Source: Chitinophagaceae bacterium (GTDB lineage Bacteria; Bacteroidota; Bacteroidia; Chitinophagales; Chitinophagaceae). From it: 44,289 bases of DNA. Below are positions 1 to 7,678 of this stretch, in pieces. The notes under the pieces are model-generated. The model did no database searches. It was not told the DNA's origin and saw nothing but the letters and a program-made list of their open reading frames with translations. Made by a program: the position numbers and the translations under genes. The DNA is taken from assembly GCA_016786745.1 (NCBI GenBank), contig JAEUVS010000016.1:1-44289 (forward strand), in the 5' to 3' direction. Position 1 is the stretch's first letter. The number at the start of each line of letters is the position of its first letter.

Positions 1-212
1 ACCGATGGAAACTTTTAGGGAATCTGTTATCTTAGCGAAACAGAAGTTAATAGGACAACCTGCGCCGGCAGCATAAAATATTAATCCAACCCTAAAAAAC
101 TAAAAATCCCTTATTGTCCGATCAAATACTAACTATTACACGTTAACGCTATCACAGGGATATAATGACGAATCTCACTTACATCATGCCTTGTTTTATC
201 GCTCAGGCTGCT
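1..212. other. Left edge, no gene seen
   Basis: I find no convincing coding frame, RNA gene or palindromic operator here. It is the region downstream of the leftmost minus-strand gene. Any gene to the left lies outside the window. Confidence 0.4.
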
Positions 213-722
213 TCAGGCGAAAGCTCTATAATTTAGCATGTTATTTAATTGAAACAGGTGCCGCTTCGTATGTGCAACGAAGAACCTGTACCATTCGTAG
301 CGTGTCATCGTGCCAATTGCAGGGAGTTCGAACCTGAGGCAGACAGCTGAAAGATCTACTTGCGGAATTTTTGATTTGTGTTTTTCAAGTATCGCTTGTA
401 AACTTTTAATGAGCTCCTCTTTTTTGAATGGTCCGCCAGCCGGCTGCACAAAATCAGGCGATTTATATTTGGCGTTGAAATCCAAAAAAACATTTTCCAT
501 TTCACCTACTTTTTGGTCATACTGACGATCTGCCTTTTCAGTGAACCGATCGGGAATATCACCGGTTGCCTTAATGATATGATCGGCTACCTGCGCGGGT
601 GTCCAACTGCCTGGAAACGGAACCATATTAATTTCTTCATCACTGAATTTATCAACTGCATCTATAAATTCATTGCCAACCTTTGTGATAAGATTTACCA
701 GGTCTGTTTTTGTATTTTCCAT
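213..722 (-). CDS. DinB-like four-helix protein
   Basis: A 169-residue soluble protein of the DinB/YfiT-like superfamily, whose members are four-helix bundles that often bind a divalent metal and act as thiol-dependent transferases or hydrolases. Visible signs are the early segment with PGSWTPAQVADHI, in which the His is a likely metal ligand, and the late segment HTKRHLFQLNNM with the second His pair, the usual order for this family. I chose the Met that begins MENTKTD; an in-frame Met 11 codons upstream (start at 755) is possible. It is divergent from the DUF488 gene. The actual substrate cannot be told from sequence. Confidence 0.75.
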   Translation of the reverse strand: MENTKTDLVNLITKVGNEFIDAVDKFSDEEINMVPFPGSWTPAQVADHIIKATGDIPDRFTEKADRQYDQKVGEMENVFLDFNAKYKSPDFVQPAGGPFKKEELIKSLQAILEKHKSKIPQVDLSAVCLRFELPAIGTMTRYEWYRFFVAHTKRHLFQLNNMLNYRAFA

Positions 723-779
723 GATATAAAGGTGCGTTGCAAAATCAAACTGCATGCGGGTTAATCGCGACAGATTTAG

Positions 780-793
780 GGTCGAATTCGACC
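780..793. promoter_or_regulatory. 14-bp perfect palindrome between divergent genes
   Basis: GGTCGAATTCGACC reads identically on both strands and lies between the divergent DinB-like and DUF488 genes. The plus strand after it holds TTTTG and then TAACTTTA near 816-823, resembling the -33 and -7 elements of a Bacteroidota promoter for the DUF488 gene. An operator is a guess. Confidence 0.3.
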
Positions 794-827
794 GTTTTGA
801 TAAAATATTAGTATAGTAACTTTAGGC

Positions 828-1367
828 ATGCCCGAAGAGAACGATACCATATGGACGATCGGCCACTCCACACGTTCGCTGGAAGAATTGGTAGCTATGT
901 TGCGCTCGTTTGAAATAAAAGTGTTGGTCGACGTACGACATTTCCCCGGTTCGAGAAAATATCCTCATTTCAATAAGGAATCTTTGGAAGTAACACTTCC
1001 TGAACACAACATTCAATATGTTCATTTAAAAAGTCTGGGGGGAAGAAGAAAAGTACATCCAAACTCAAGGAACACTGCGTGGAAGAATGATGCTTTCCGT
1101 GGTTACGCCGATTACATGGAAACGGATGCATTTGAAAAGGGAATAACAGAACTAGTCAATATAGCCTCCAGGCAACGAACCGCATACATGTGCAGCGAAG
1201 CCGTTTGGTGGCGGTGCCACCGCTCGATGATTTCCGATTATCTGAAAGTACGTGGTTGGAAAGTGATGCATATTATGGACGTTGGAAAAGCCCAGGAGCA
1301 TCCTTATACTTCACCAGCAAGGGTCGTCAACGGTAAACTAACATACTCCGATCCCAGTCTCTTTTGA
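828..1367 (+). CDS. DUF488 family protein
   Basis: A 179-residue protein of the DUF488 family, whose biochemical role is unsettled. Family signatures are in order: IGHST at residues 11-15, the DVRHFPGS stretch at 35-42, LGG at 70-72, and the late MCSE...CHR cluster with C122, E124, C130 and H131, which could be a metal or catalytic site. The length is normal for the family. It stands alone on the plus strand with its own promoter-like sequence upstream and faces a minus-strand cupin gene. I have no evidence for a specific substrate. Confidence 0.85.
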   Translation: MPEENDTIWTIGHSTRSLEELVAMLRSFEIKVLVDVRHFPGSRKYPHFNKESLEVTLPEHNIQYVHLKSLGGRRKVHPNSRNTAWKNDAFRGYADYMETDAFEKGITELVNIASRQRTAYMCSEAVWWRCHRSMISDYLKVRGWKVMHIMDVGKAQEHPYTSPARVVNGKLTYSDPSLF

Positions 1368-1397
1368 GTGGGCTGACTACTCCCGTTTGAAAAACGT

Positions 1398-1838
1398 TTA
1401 ATTTACTTTCTCTGGTACAACAGGAACGAGCCCATGTTTTGTCATTACCGACCCCAGTTTTTTAAGATCAGGTGGACCGCCCGCATTTACTATTTCAGCC
1501 ACTTCTCTAAAGAAAATGGGACCAAGCAAGGCAGGTGTAATTATTGAGAGCGCTTTGGCATCAACCTGTTTTAGATTGTCAAAACCATGTACAGCGCCAC
1601 GCGGAATAAAACAGGTTTCACCAGCATGGATATCTATGGCTTTGCCGTTTACAGTGAACGTTAAAACCCCCGACAACCCATAGATGGTTTCATCAAAATT
1701 CTCGTGGTAGTGAGGTATTGGAACCCGGGCTCCAGCTGGTATCAAAAATTCGAAGATTGCAGACGAACCGTTTGTATCAGCAGCTTCCAATAGAAAGTCA
1801 ATGGTTATCTGACCGGCTCTGATTGTTTCTTTTTTCAT
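1398..1838 (-). CDS. Cupin domain protein
   Basis: A 146-residue single-domain cupin. The metal-binding motif 1 is visible as H43-x-H45-x4-E50 within the HYHENFDE segment, and motif 2 as the PRGAVHGF segment with H84. No signal peptide is present, so it should be cytoplasmic. Small cupins of this type are often dioxygenases, isomerases or ligand sensors; the sequence does not decide which. It lies 54 nt downstream of the Crp-type regulator gene on the same strand, so the two may be co-transcribed. Confidence 0.85.
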   Translation of the reverse strand: MKKETIRAGQITIDFLLEAADTNGSSAIFEFLIPAGARVPIPHYHENFDETIYGLSGVLTFTVNGKAIDIHAGETCFIPRGAVHGFDNLKQVDAKALSIITPALLGPIFFREVAEIVNAGGPPDLKKLGSVMTKHGLVPVVPEKVN

Positions 1839-1892
1839 GCTGTTATTTTTGTAGCACGAAACTATATTTCAGAAGGAATAAAATTCTTGATC

Positions 1893-2486
1893 TCAGATAA
1901 GAAGTTTTTGTCCTGAAATTTTTCTCCTGATGCGACTTAAAGTTTCAGGGGTCATTGCTAAATAGGCTGCAATATGATAAAGGGGTATTCTTTGCAGGAG
2001 AACCGGCTCCTCTTTTATAAAGCGAAGATATTTCTCTTCAGGCGTTTCGACGGTTGCTTCTGCAAGCCTCTTTTTTAACATAAGGTTCGTGTCTTGCTGC
2101 GCTCTTATAAAACCCATGGTGAAAGACTGAATGTGGGTGACGGCATAGACCCAATTTTTTTGATTGATGAATTGAAGCGTACCGTTCTCTAGTGCCTGTA
2201 CGTTTAAATCTGTTGGCTTATTATCGAGGAAGCTTACGAGTTCGCTGCACCAGCCGTTTTCCAGTTTAAAATAAATCGTGCGTTCTTCTCCGTTGTTATT
2301 TATATAGTATTGCCTCAAACAACCTTTTTCAACAAAATAGACGTATCTAACTATATCACCGGAGCGATAAAGGTGTTGGTTCTTTTTTACCTGCACGGTT
2401 TCAAATAATTGAATAACCTTTGAAAGTTCTTTGCCAGGTAATTTATAGACCTCTTTAAGTTGAGTTACAAGGGGAATCATGTCCAT
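1893..2486 (-). CDS. Crp/Fnr family transcription regulator
   Basis: A 197-residue regulator with an N-terminal cyclic-nucleotide-binding-type beta roll (about residues 20-130) and a C-terminal winged helix. The recognition helix lies near residues 166-190 and contains the E..SR pattern (TPETLSRIR) typical of the Fnr/Crp superfamily. There is no N-terminal cysteine cluster like that of E. coli Fnr. It resembles the many Bacteroidota Crp-like proteins sitting next to the enzyme genes they control, here the cupin. The upstream intergenic region has a palindrome (2600-2613) but no copy of the TGAY-N4-RTCA box found elsewhere in the window. Confidence 0.85.
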   Translation of the reverse strand: MDMIPLVTQLKEVYKLPGKELSKVIQLFETVQVKKNQHLYRSGDIVRYVYFVEKGCLRQYYINNNGEERTIYFKLENGWCSELVSFLDNKPTDLNVQALENGTLQFINQKNWVYAVTHIQSFTMGFIRAQQDTNLMLKKRLAEATVETPEEKYLRFIKEEPVLLQRIPLYHIAAYLAMTPETLSRIRRKISGQKLLI

Positions 2487-2599
2487 ATTGAGCGCATATA
2501 GCTGACTAACCCAAGTTAAGTTATTGGTTATAATTCTTAAATATTTTCCAACGCCGCATATCCTTTAGCCAATTACGCACTCTTCGAACTATTCGAATA

Positions 2600-2613
2600 T
2601 AAGTTATAACTTA
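2600..2613. promoter_or_regulatory. 14-bp perfect palindrome, possible operator
   Basis: TAAGTTATAACTTA is self-complementary and sits between the start of the Crp-type regulator (minus) and a secreted-protein gene (plus). A related half, TTAAGTTATTGG, occurs near 2517. It could be an operator for the adjacent regulator. Evidence is positional only. Confidence 0.3.
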
Positions 2614-2651
2614 ATGGCAAACATATCATCGACTACTCCTCTCTTTTAATT

Positions 2652-3266
2652 ATGAAACAATTATTTTTTCTCCTCTTTTCATTTACACTTTGCAAAGCCC
2701 AGGAAAGGCCTTCATTATTCTTCAGGGAAGACTGGAAAGAAATACCTGCGGCTACTCCAGTTACACAGGAACATGTTGTAAATAAAGAACTCCTGCTTGC
2801 CCTGTATGGACCCGGGCGCGATAGTATAAAGAAAAGTCACCATGATGTTCCTGCGGATGATCCCTACTACATATGGTCGGGAACGTGTACAGGGAATTGG
2901 GCAGTTACATTAAAAAAACAAAAATCATATGTTGATTTAACCGGGTACGCAAAAATAACATGGCGATCAAAACAAGCCGGGCTTAAATGTCTCCGTGTGG
3001 TACTTAAGCTTGCCGATGGCAAATGGTTAGTGAGCGACCAATGCGATGATCGTTCACAGGATTGGCGGGTCCATGAATTTAATATTATGGACATTAATTG
3101 GTATGAACTTAATATCAATACTGTCGTTGAAGGGAACCCGGTAAATAATGTAAATCTTAGCCGCGTGGATGAAATTGGGTTTACTGATTTGACGCCTGGC
3201 GGAGGCAGCAACGCCTGCTCAAGGTTGGATTGGATCGAAGTTTACGGAAAATCAATAGATCGATAG
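2652..3266 (+). CDS. Secreted protein of unknown function
   Basis: A 204-residue protein with a clear Sec signal peptide (MKQLFFLLFSFTLCKA, cleavage probably before Q17). The mature part is rich in beta-strand-like and aromatic segments, with GTCTGNWAV near residue 77 and a closing SRLDWIEVYGK. The pattern recalls a jelly-roll or carbohydrate-binding-like fold, but I do not recognise a family. No type IX sorting tail or lipobox is present, so a periplasmic location is likely. Its 3' end overlaps the convergent membrane-protein gene by 15 nt. Confidence 0.6.
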   Translation: MKQLFFLLFSFTLCKAQERPSLFFREDWKEIPAATPVTQEHVVNKELLLALYGPGRDSIKKSHHDVPADDPYYIWSGTCTGNWAVTLKKQKSYVDLTGYAKITWRSKQAGLKCLRVVLKLADGKWLVSDQCDDRSQDWRVHEFNIMDINWYELNINTVVEGNPVNNVNLSRVDEIGFTDLTPGGGSNACSRLDWIEVYGKSIDR

Positions 3267-3917
3267 GCCGGGTAAAAGCGCTGGCTGACCGCGAAGGTTC
3301 AGTCCTTTCCTGAACGATATTGCTATCATCAGCATGAAAGCGGGTGCCGTAATGGCCCACGGATATCCAAGAATAAGTAGCCTTTCCGAATAGGTCGGAT
3401 AAAAATAAACAATGGCTATTAGCGGAGTAACAGCCGAATTACCAATCAACGCAACCCTTACCCATTTTTGGATTCCATGCTTCTCAAATATCGGGATAGC
3501 CACTAAACCGGACAGGCCCATAAAAATATATCCTAGCGCGTCAAAATTCCAGAATAACGAGTGGGGCGTCTGTTCAAGAATGGCGACCTCTCCCAGTCTG
3601 CTTTTGATCTTCATCGGCACCACCGTTGCTAATTGAACAACGTAGTTCGAGGTTACAAACACCGCATATAGAATAGAGAACACAAGCGCCGCATGGCTCC
3701 AGAATTTTTTATCGTCCGCTGTTACATAATGAAGTGCGAGCATTTCAAAGAGAAAGGGTATAACAATACAAAGGGACGTTCCGTATATAAATATTTCATC
3801 TAAAGGAAAACTCAGAATGCCCCAAACCTGCAGCAGTTGGACTACCACATACGCTATCGTAAACGTGAAAGCTAAAAGCCCGGACCAAAATCCGATTTTT
3901 AGAACAGTATTCCGCAT
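3252..3917 (-). CDS. Multi-spanning membrane protein, unknown
   Basis: A 221-residue integral membrane protein with about six hydrophobic segments, beginning with one near residues 9-30 and ending with one near 183-200. No enzyme motif is visible and I do not recognise the family. It is convergent with the secreted-protein gene and divergent from the thioredoxin gene. A TGATAAAAGTCA box (3986-3997) lies upstream, and a TTTCTTTG -7-like element (3933-3940, minus strand) sits 51.5 nt from its centre, the same distance as in the oxidase operon. Expression with the low-oxygen genes is therefore inferred. Confidence 0.6.
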   Translation of the reverse strand: MRNTVLKIGFWSGLLAFTFTIAYVVVQLLQVWGILSFPLDEIFIYGTSLCIVIPFLFEMLALHYVTADDKKFWSHAALVFSILYAVFVTSNYVVQLATVVPMKIKSRLGEVAILEQTPHSLFWNFDALGYIFMGLSGLVAIPIFEKHGIQKWVRVALIGNSAVTPLIAIVYFYPTYSERLLILGYPWAITAPAFMLMIAISFRKGLNLRGQPALLPGLSIY

Positions 3918-3932
3918 AATTCAAGAAAAGAT

Positions 3933-3997
3933 CAAAGAAACATTTTCAAATCGCAGAGAAAACAGATGTTACTCAATAAACGCCTTGATAAAAGTCA
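3933..3997 (-). promoter_or_regulatory. Fnr-like box plus -7 element
   Basis: The box TGATAAAAGTCA spans 3986-3997. On the minus strand TTTCTTTG (3940 to 3933) begins 51.5 nt from the box centre, the spacing of an activator near -63, and precedes the gene starting at 3917. On the plus strand AAGGTTTG at 4074-4081 could be a -7 element for thioredoxin, 82.5 nt from the same centre, which is less convincing. Confidence 0.5.
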
Positions 3998-4094
3998 TCA
4001 TTAAGCGAACAAACAGAAATCCGATTCCAATTTCTTTCGAAACTGCCGTTCTGGCTGCATCTTCGCGCGGCACAAGGTTTGTAAAGTATCCGTT

Positions 4095-4391
4095 ATGGTT
4101 ACCTTCAATGAATTAATTCATTCCGGCCGCCTGGTACTCGTTGATTTTTTCGCAACGTGGTGCGGACCCTGTAAAATGATGCCACCGATACTTAAAGAAC
4201 TTAAAAACTCGGTCGGTGACAAGGCCACTATTATAAAAATTGATGTAGACAAAAATCCCGAAGTCGCCCGGCAGTTTCAAATTCAGGGTGTTCCGACGCT
4301 GATTCTTTTTAGGAATGGCAAGGTATTGTGGCGCCAGTCAGGTGTTGTACCAGCCGCCAACCTGAAACAAGTGATCGAACAACATGCATAG
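4095..4391 (+). CDS. Thioredoxin
   Basis: A 98-residue thioredoxin, a cytoplasmic disulfide reductase. The active site WCGPCK has C23 and C26, followed by the conserved IDVDKNPEVARQF segment and the cis-Pro loop GVPTLILF. It lacks a signal peptide and is slightly shorter at the N-terminus than typical TrxA, beginning directly at the first strand (MVTFNELI). It shares its upstream region with a divergent membrane-protein gene and carries an Fnr-like box about 100 nt upstream. Being beside sulfur-oxidation genes, it may reduce persulfides or sulfur carriers; that is inference. Confidence 0.9.
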   Translation: MVTFNELIHSGRLVLVDFFATWCGPCKMMPPILKELKNSVGDKATIIKIDVDKNPEVARQFQIQGVPTLILFRNGKVLWRQSGVVPAANLKQVIEQHA

Positions 4392-4401
4392 CGATAAACG
4401 T

Positions 4402-4926
4402 CTACTTTTTAAACTCCTGTTGATCGATACCTGCGCTTGCGTTACTTTGCACATCGTTGCTGGTTTTCCCTCCGGTTTCGACAGTGGCGCCTGACCGGAT
4501 TTCAGTATGCCTAACCTGGCCGCCAAAATGAGCAGTTACAGTCATCAAACTCGCTGAAGTTAAACTTAACAAAAGCACCAGAGGTTTCAATAGCCGACTT
4601 ATCCGGATGCTGTTGTAAAACACCAGTGCTGCAACCGAAAATATTCCTGCGACGCCCACAACGCTAAAAGCCAGCTTTGCAAATTCCTCATGCGATTCAA
4701 TTATAGACTCTGACACACCCGGCAAATGTTCAACAGCTTCTTCAGCGCCTTCACCAGTAAGAAATACAGGGATAGAAAAAAGACCTGCGAAGATCAAAAA
4801 GTAAAATGCTGTTTTATTGAGCGTGTCATTTCTTTTAAACATGGCCAGGGCCAGCACGATCAGTCCGACAATGGAAAGCACCACCGGAACATGTGTTAAA
4901 GCAAGATGGATTTGTGAGTAGTTCAT
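4402..4926 (-). CDS. Four-helix membrane protein, DUF2231-like
   Basis: A 174-residue membrane protein with about four hydrophobic helices (roughly residues 10-28, 38-56, 88-105, 113-132) and a polar Gln/Ser/Lys-rich tail. His residues recur at the helix edges (HLALTHVPVV, SHEEFAKLAF, TAHFGGQVRH), a pattern resembling DUF2231-type proteins, for which heme or quinone interaction has been suspected; the assignment is tentative. Its promoter carries a perfect TGACGAACGTCA box with a -7 element at the standard spacing. It is convergent with thioredoxin and lies downstream of the sulfur operon on the same strand. Confidence 0.6.
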   Translation of the reverse strand: MNYSQIHLALTHVPVVLSIVGLIVLALAMFKRNDTLNKTAFYFLIFAGLFSIPVFLTGEGAEEAVEHLPGVSESIIESHEEFAKLAFSVVGVAGIFSVAALVFYNSIRISRLLKPLVLLLSLTSASLMTVTAHFGGQVRHTEIRSGATVETGGKTSNDVQSNASAGIDQQEFKK

Positions 4927-4947
4927 ATTACCTGGTTTTTGTAATCC

Positions 4948-4990
4948 TCAAATTACCTGGTCAGAGCGTTTCGAGGAATGACGAACGTCA
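4948..4990 (-). promoter_or_regulatory. Fnr-like box and -7 element for the 4926 gene
   Basis: The box TGACGAACGTCA (4979-4990) is a perfect palindrome. On the minus strand TAATTTGA (4955 to 4948) starts 29.5 nt from its centre. The start codon is at 4926, about 21 nt past the -7 element. This separates the gene from the upstream sulfur operon as its own transcription unit. Confidence 0.7.
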
Positions 4991-5010
4991 ACCAAATAGC
5001 TGATTTTACA

Positions 5011-6363
5011 TTACATAAACTGTTTTACCGCTTCACTGAGGTTATAGACAGTAGCATTTCCGTTCAATATCGATTTAATGATTGAACTGCCTGCCGCGCT
5101 GCGGTAACCACTGGCGCAGTGCACTACGATCGGCTTGCCTATCGGGATCTCGCGTACTCTTTCACGCAACTCTGTAAGCGGAATGTTAATACTCGCACTA
5201 AAAACTTTTTTGTGTTTGGCTTCAGTCTCACCACGCACATCCACAATAGTGTAGTTATTTTGAGAGTTCTTAAATTCGGTTACATTCAGACTTTCTTCCG
5301 TTAAAGTAGTTACGATCGGCACCAATACCGCTTCAATCTGCATCTCATAGCCTATTGCCGCAGTTCTTTGAATCAACCTCTGAACCTGCTCCCTGCTTTC
5401 GCCTGCCAGGTAAAATTTTTCGCCCGGCTTGATGATTGTGCCCAACCAGGTTTCAAATGATCCATCTTCCATGAGATTTATTGAATGGGCCAGATGGCCG
5501 GCCGCGTAGATATTTTGCTTTCGCCCATCAATAATCCAAACCATTGGATCAAGGCTTTCAGTGGTCGCGTCAATCACAACGCCCTTCATCTCTATGGCCG
5601 ATATACTTTTGCCAAGAGCCGGAGCGCCTTTTCTGTTCAACTCCACATCGTATGGAAAATATTGAGGAATGAAAGGCTGGTCTTTCAGAAGATTCTCAAC
5701 AAACTCACTTTCCGAAGCCTGTTGCAGGCTCCAGTTAGTCAACTTTTCATTGAAAATCGAACTGCTTGCATTATGACTCAGGTTCTTTCCACAAAGTGAT
5801 CCGGCGCCATGGCCTGGATAAACGATCACATCATCGCGCAGTTTCATCAATTTATTCCTTAGCGAATAATAAAGCTGCTTTGCAAGATCCTCTCTTTTTG
5901 ATTGGATGTTACCAGCACTTTCCCGAAGGTCGGGCCTGCCACAGTCTCCAATGAAAAGCGTATCCCCCGTAAACACGGCTCGTTGCGTTCCATCATATTC
6001 CAACAAGATGCTGATGCTGTCGGGAGAATGCCCGGGCGTGTGAAGCGAAGTGAGTTTAATCTTGCCCATTTCAATAGTCGCCCCATCATCGAACGGTATG
6101 TGAGGATATGAAGCGCCGAGCAAACTATGAACGTAGATCGGTGATCCGGTTAAGTGCTGCAGTTCCAAATGACTGCTAACAAAATCAGCGTGAGGATGTG
6201 TTTCAATTATGCCAATAATTTTCGCGCCGTACTCCCCGGCCCAATCAAGATATGGTTTGGGATTGCGAGAAGGATCTATAAGAATTATTTTCTTTTGGTC
6301 ATCACTCAAAATACCGTAGCTGAATTGCGCCAGGTTTTTGTCTTGCCATTGCTTTATTTGCAT
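5011..6363 (-). CDS. MBL-fold persulfide dioxygenase-like protein with rhodanese domains
   Basis: A 450-residue cytoplasmic protein. The N-terminal metallo-beta-lactamase domain (about 1-240) has the ETHPHADF motif (H56, H58, D60), GHSPDS with H112 and GDTLFIGDCGRPDL with D134, the arrangement of ETHE1/BlhB-type persulfide dioxygenases, which oxidise glutathione or other persulfides to sulfite. A middle rhodanese-like domain (about 255-350) has no active cysteine. The C-terminal rhodanese (about 365-450) keeps C416 in the HCASGYRS loop. It is the last gene of the sulfur operon, 18 nt after the short YeeE gene. It probably handles persulfide made by the sulfide:quinone oxidoreductase encoded at 36656. 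Confidence 0.9.
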   Translation of the reverse strand: MQIKQWQDKNLAQFSYGILSDDQKKIILIDPSRNPKPYLDWAGEYGAKIIGIIETHPHADFVSSHLELQHLTGSPIYVHSLLGASYPHIPFDDGATIEMGKIKLTSLHTPGHSPDSISILLEYDGTQRAVFTGDTLFIGDCGRPDLRESAGNIQSKREDLAKQLYYSLRNKLMKLRDDVIVYPGHGAGSLCGKNLSHNASSSIFNEKLTNWSLQQASESEFVENLLKDQPFIPQYFPYDVELNRKGAPALGKSISAIEMKGVVIDATTESLDPMVWIIDGRKQNIYAAGHLAHSINLMEDGSFETWLGTIIKPGEKFYLAGESREQVQRLIQRTAAIGYEMQIEAVLVPIVTTLTEESLNVTEFKNSQNNYTIVDVRGETEAKHKKVFSASINIPLTELRERVREIPIGKPIVVHCASGYRSAAGSSIIKSILNGNATVYNLSEAVKQFM

Positions 6364-6381
6364 TTTGATTGTTTTTAATTG

Positions 6382-6816
6382 TTAATGAGGTAGTTTTTCC
6401 CGGAAATATCCATATACCCAGGTGCCCGAGACAGCGCTTAGCAGCACAACCCCGACAACGATGGCACCAGTTCCAATTTGTACGAAGAGCGGGCCGGGGC
6501 ATGCTCCGGTCATAGCCCACCCTGATCCGAACACGATGCCCCCTATTACCTGTCCTTTGCTGAATTTTTTTGGTTGAAAGCTGATCGCCTCACCATGAAT
6601 CGTTTTTATTTTAAATTTTTTTATGAGCCAAACCGATGTTATTCCAACTAACACCGCCGTTCCTATTACACCATACATATGGAAGCTCTGCAAACGAAAC
6701 ATTTCCTGGACACGGAACCAGGAGATTATCTCTCCTTTAACAAAGACGGCACCCAAAATCAATCCTACTAATAAGTATTTCAAATTATACCACCACGGGT
6801 GGCTAATTGTTTTCAT
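6382..6816 (-). CDS. YeeE/YedE-type sulfur transporter, short subunit
   Basis: A 144-residue membrane protein with about four hydrophobic helices and the conserved GACPGP motif near residue 105, whose cysteine is expected to relay thiosulfate or sulfide-like ions in YeeE/TsuA-type transporters. It is about half the size of a full YeeE, like the DUF6691 type, and is preceded on the same strand by the other half (6852-7415). The two probably form one transporter. The 35-nt spacer between them consists largely of a short tandem repeat. Confidence 0.85.
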   Translation of the reverse strand: MKTISHPWWYNLKYLLVGLILGAVFVKGEIISWFRVQEMFRLQSFHMYGVIGTAVLVGITSVWLIKKFKIKTIHGEAISFQPKKFSKGQVIGGIVFGSGWAMTGACPGPLFVQIGTGAIVVGVVLLSAVSGTWVYGYFREKLPH

Positions 6817-6819
6817 GCT

Positions 6820-6861
6820 TTATAATGTTTTATAATCTTTTTATAATCTTATTATAATCTT
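6820..6861. repeat. Four copies of a 10-nt AT-rich repeat
   Basis: TTATAATSTT occurs four times at 6820, 6830, 6841 and 6852 (AAGATTATAA in the sense of the minus-strand operon). The first copy reads TTATAATGTT and the others TTATAATCTT. It fills the gap between the two YeeE half genes and runs into the stop codon of the upstream one. It might affect translation or mRNA stability; it may also simply be slippage-generated. Confidence 0.75.
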
Positions 6862-7415
6862 AAGATAACGGGTAAAATAAAGTTGGTCATAAAATATCCA
6901 CCCAACATAAAACTAGTGGTTGCAACCAACGAGGGCCATTGCAAATTGCTTAATCCCATTATTGAATGTCCGCTGGTGCAACCGCCCGCATACCGTGATC
7001 CAAAACCAACAAGAAATCCTCCACCAACCAGGATAAGAAATCCCCTGAGAGAGAACAGGCTTTGCCAACTAAAAATTTCGGACGGCACGAGCTTTCCAAA
7101 ATCATTTATTCCCAATGGCTTTAAATCGGCCACCAAATCAGGCGCGATGTCCATACCGCTGTTTGGTAAAAACCACGTCGTTAATACGCCTCCTGCCAAT
7201 AATCCAGCAGCAAAAAACAGGTTCCACGTCTCCTTTTTCCAGTCGTATTTAAAAAAGCTAATCTTTCCGGGAATACATGCAGCGCAGGCATGGCGAAAAT
7301 TTGCCGATACGCCGAAGTGTTTGTTTCCTAATATCAGCAATACCGGTACAACCAAACCTATAATCGCACCGGCAACGTACCAGGGTAAGGGTTGTTGCAT
7401 CATCTCCTTCATCAT
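6852..7415 (-). CDS. YeeE/YedE-type sulfur transporter, long subunit
   Basis: A 187-residue membrane protein with about five hydrophobic helices. The conserved GGCTSGHS motif near residue 145 supplies the cysteine used in YeeE-type transport of thiosulfate or related sulfur ions; a second cysteine-bearing stretch, ACAACIPG, lies near residue 45. The start overlaps the rhodanese stop codon in an ATGA, suggesting translational coupling. With the 144-residue partner downstream it forms a two-gene version of a transporter that is one chain in many bacteria. Confidence 0.85.
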   Translation of the reverse strand: MMKEMMQQPLPWYVAGAIIGLVVPVLLILGNKHFGVSANFRHACAACIPGKISFFKYDWKKETWNLFFAAGLLAGGVLTTWFLPNSGMDIAPDLVADLKPLGINDFGKLVPSEIFSWQSLFSLRGFLILVGGGFLVGFGSRYAGGCTSGHSIMGLSNLQWPSLVATTSFMLGGYFMTNFILPVILRL

Positions 7416-7678
7416 AAAAATTTATTTTCAATTTCATCCATACTTCCACCGTTGATAGCATTTTCAATGCCGTTCTGTTTCAACAGTCTCACTGCGATTT
7501 CGCTCCTGTTTCCAGTTCTGCAATAAACAACTATCGGCAGGGACATTCTTCTGAACTCCGGTAATCGCTGGCACACCTGGTCTAATGGGATATTAATTGC
7601 ATCCTTTACGTGTGCCTGCAGGTACTCGTCATTGGTTCTAACGTCCACTATTGTTGGTATGGCCGACTTTTGAGTCAT
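7412..7678 (-). CDS. Single-domain rhodanese
   Basis: An 88-residue rhodanese, a sulfurtransferase that carries sulfane sulfur as a cysteine persulfide. The active-site loop is YCRTGNRS with C53, and the CH2A-like start IVDVRTNDEYLQAHV is intact. No signal peptide is present, so it works in the cytoplasm. Its start codon shares one base with the TauE stop (TGATG) and its stop overlaps the YeeE start, so it is tightly coupled in the operon. It probably moves sulfane sulfur between transporter, quinone oxidoreductase product and dioxygenase. Confidence 0.9.
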   Translation of the reverse strand: MTQKSAIPTIVDVRTNDEYLQAHVKDAINIPLDQVCQRLPEFRRMSLPIVVYCRTGNRSEIAVRLLKQNGIENAINGGSMDEIENKFL

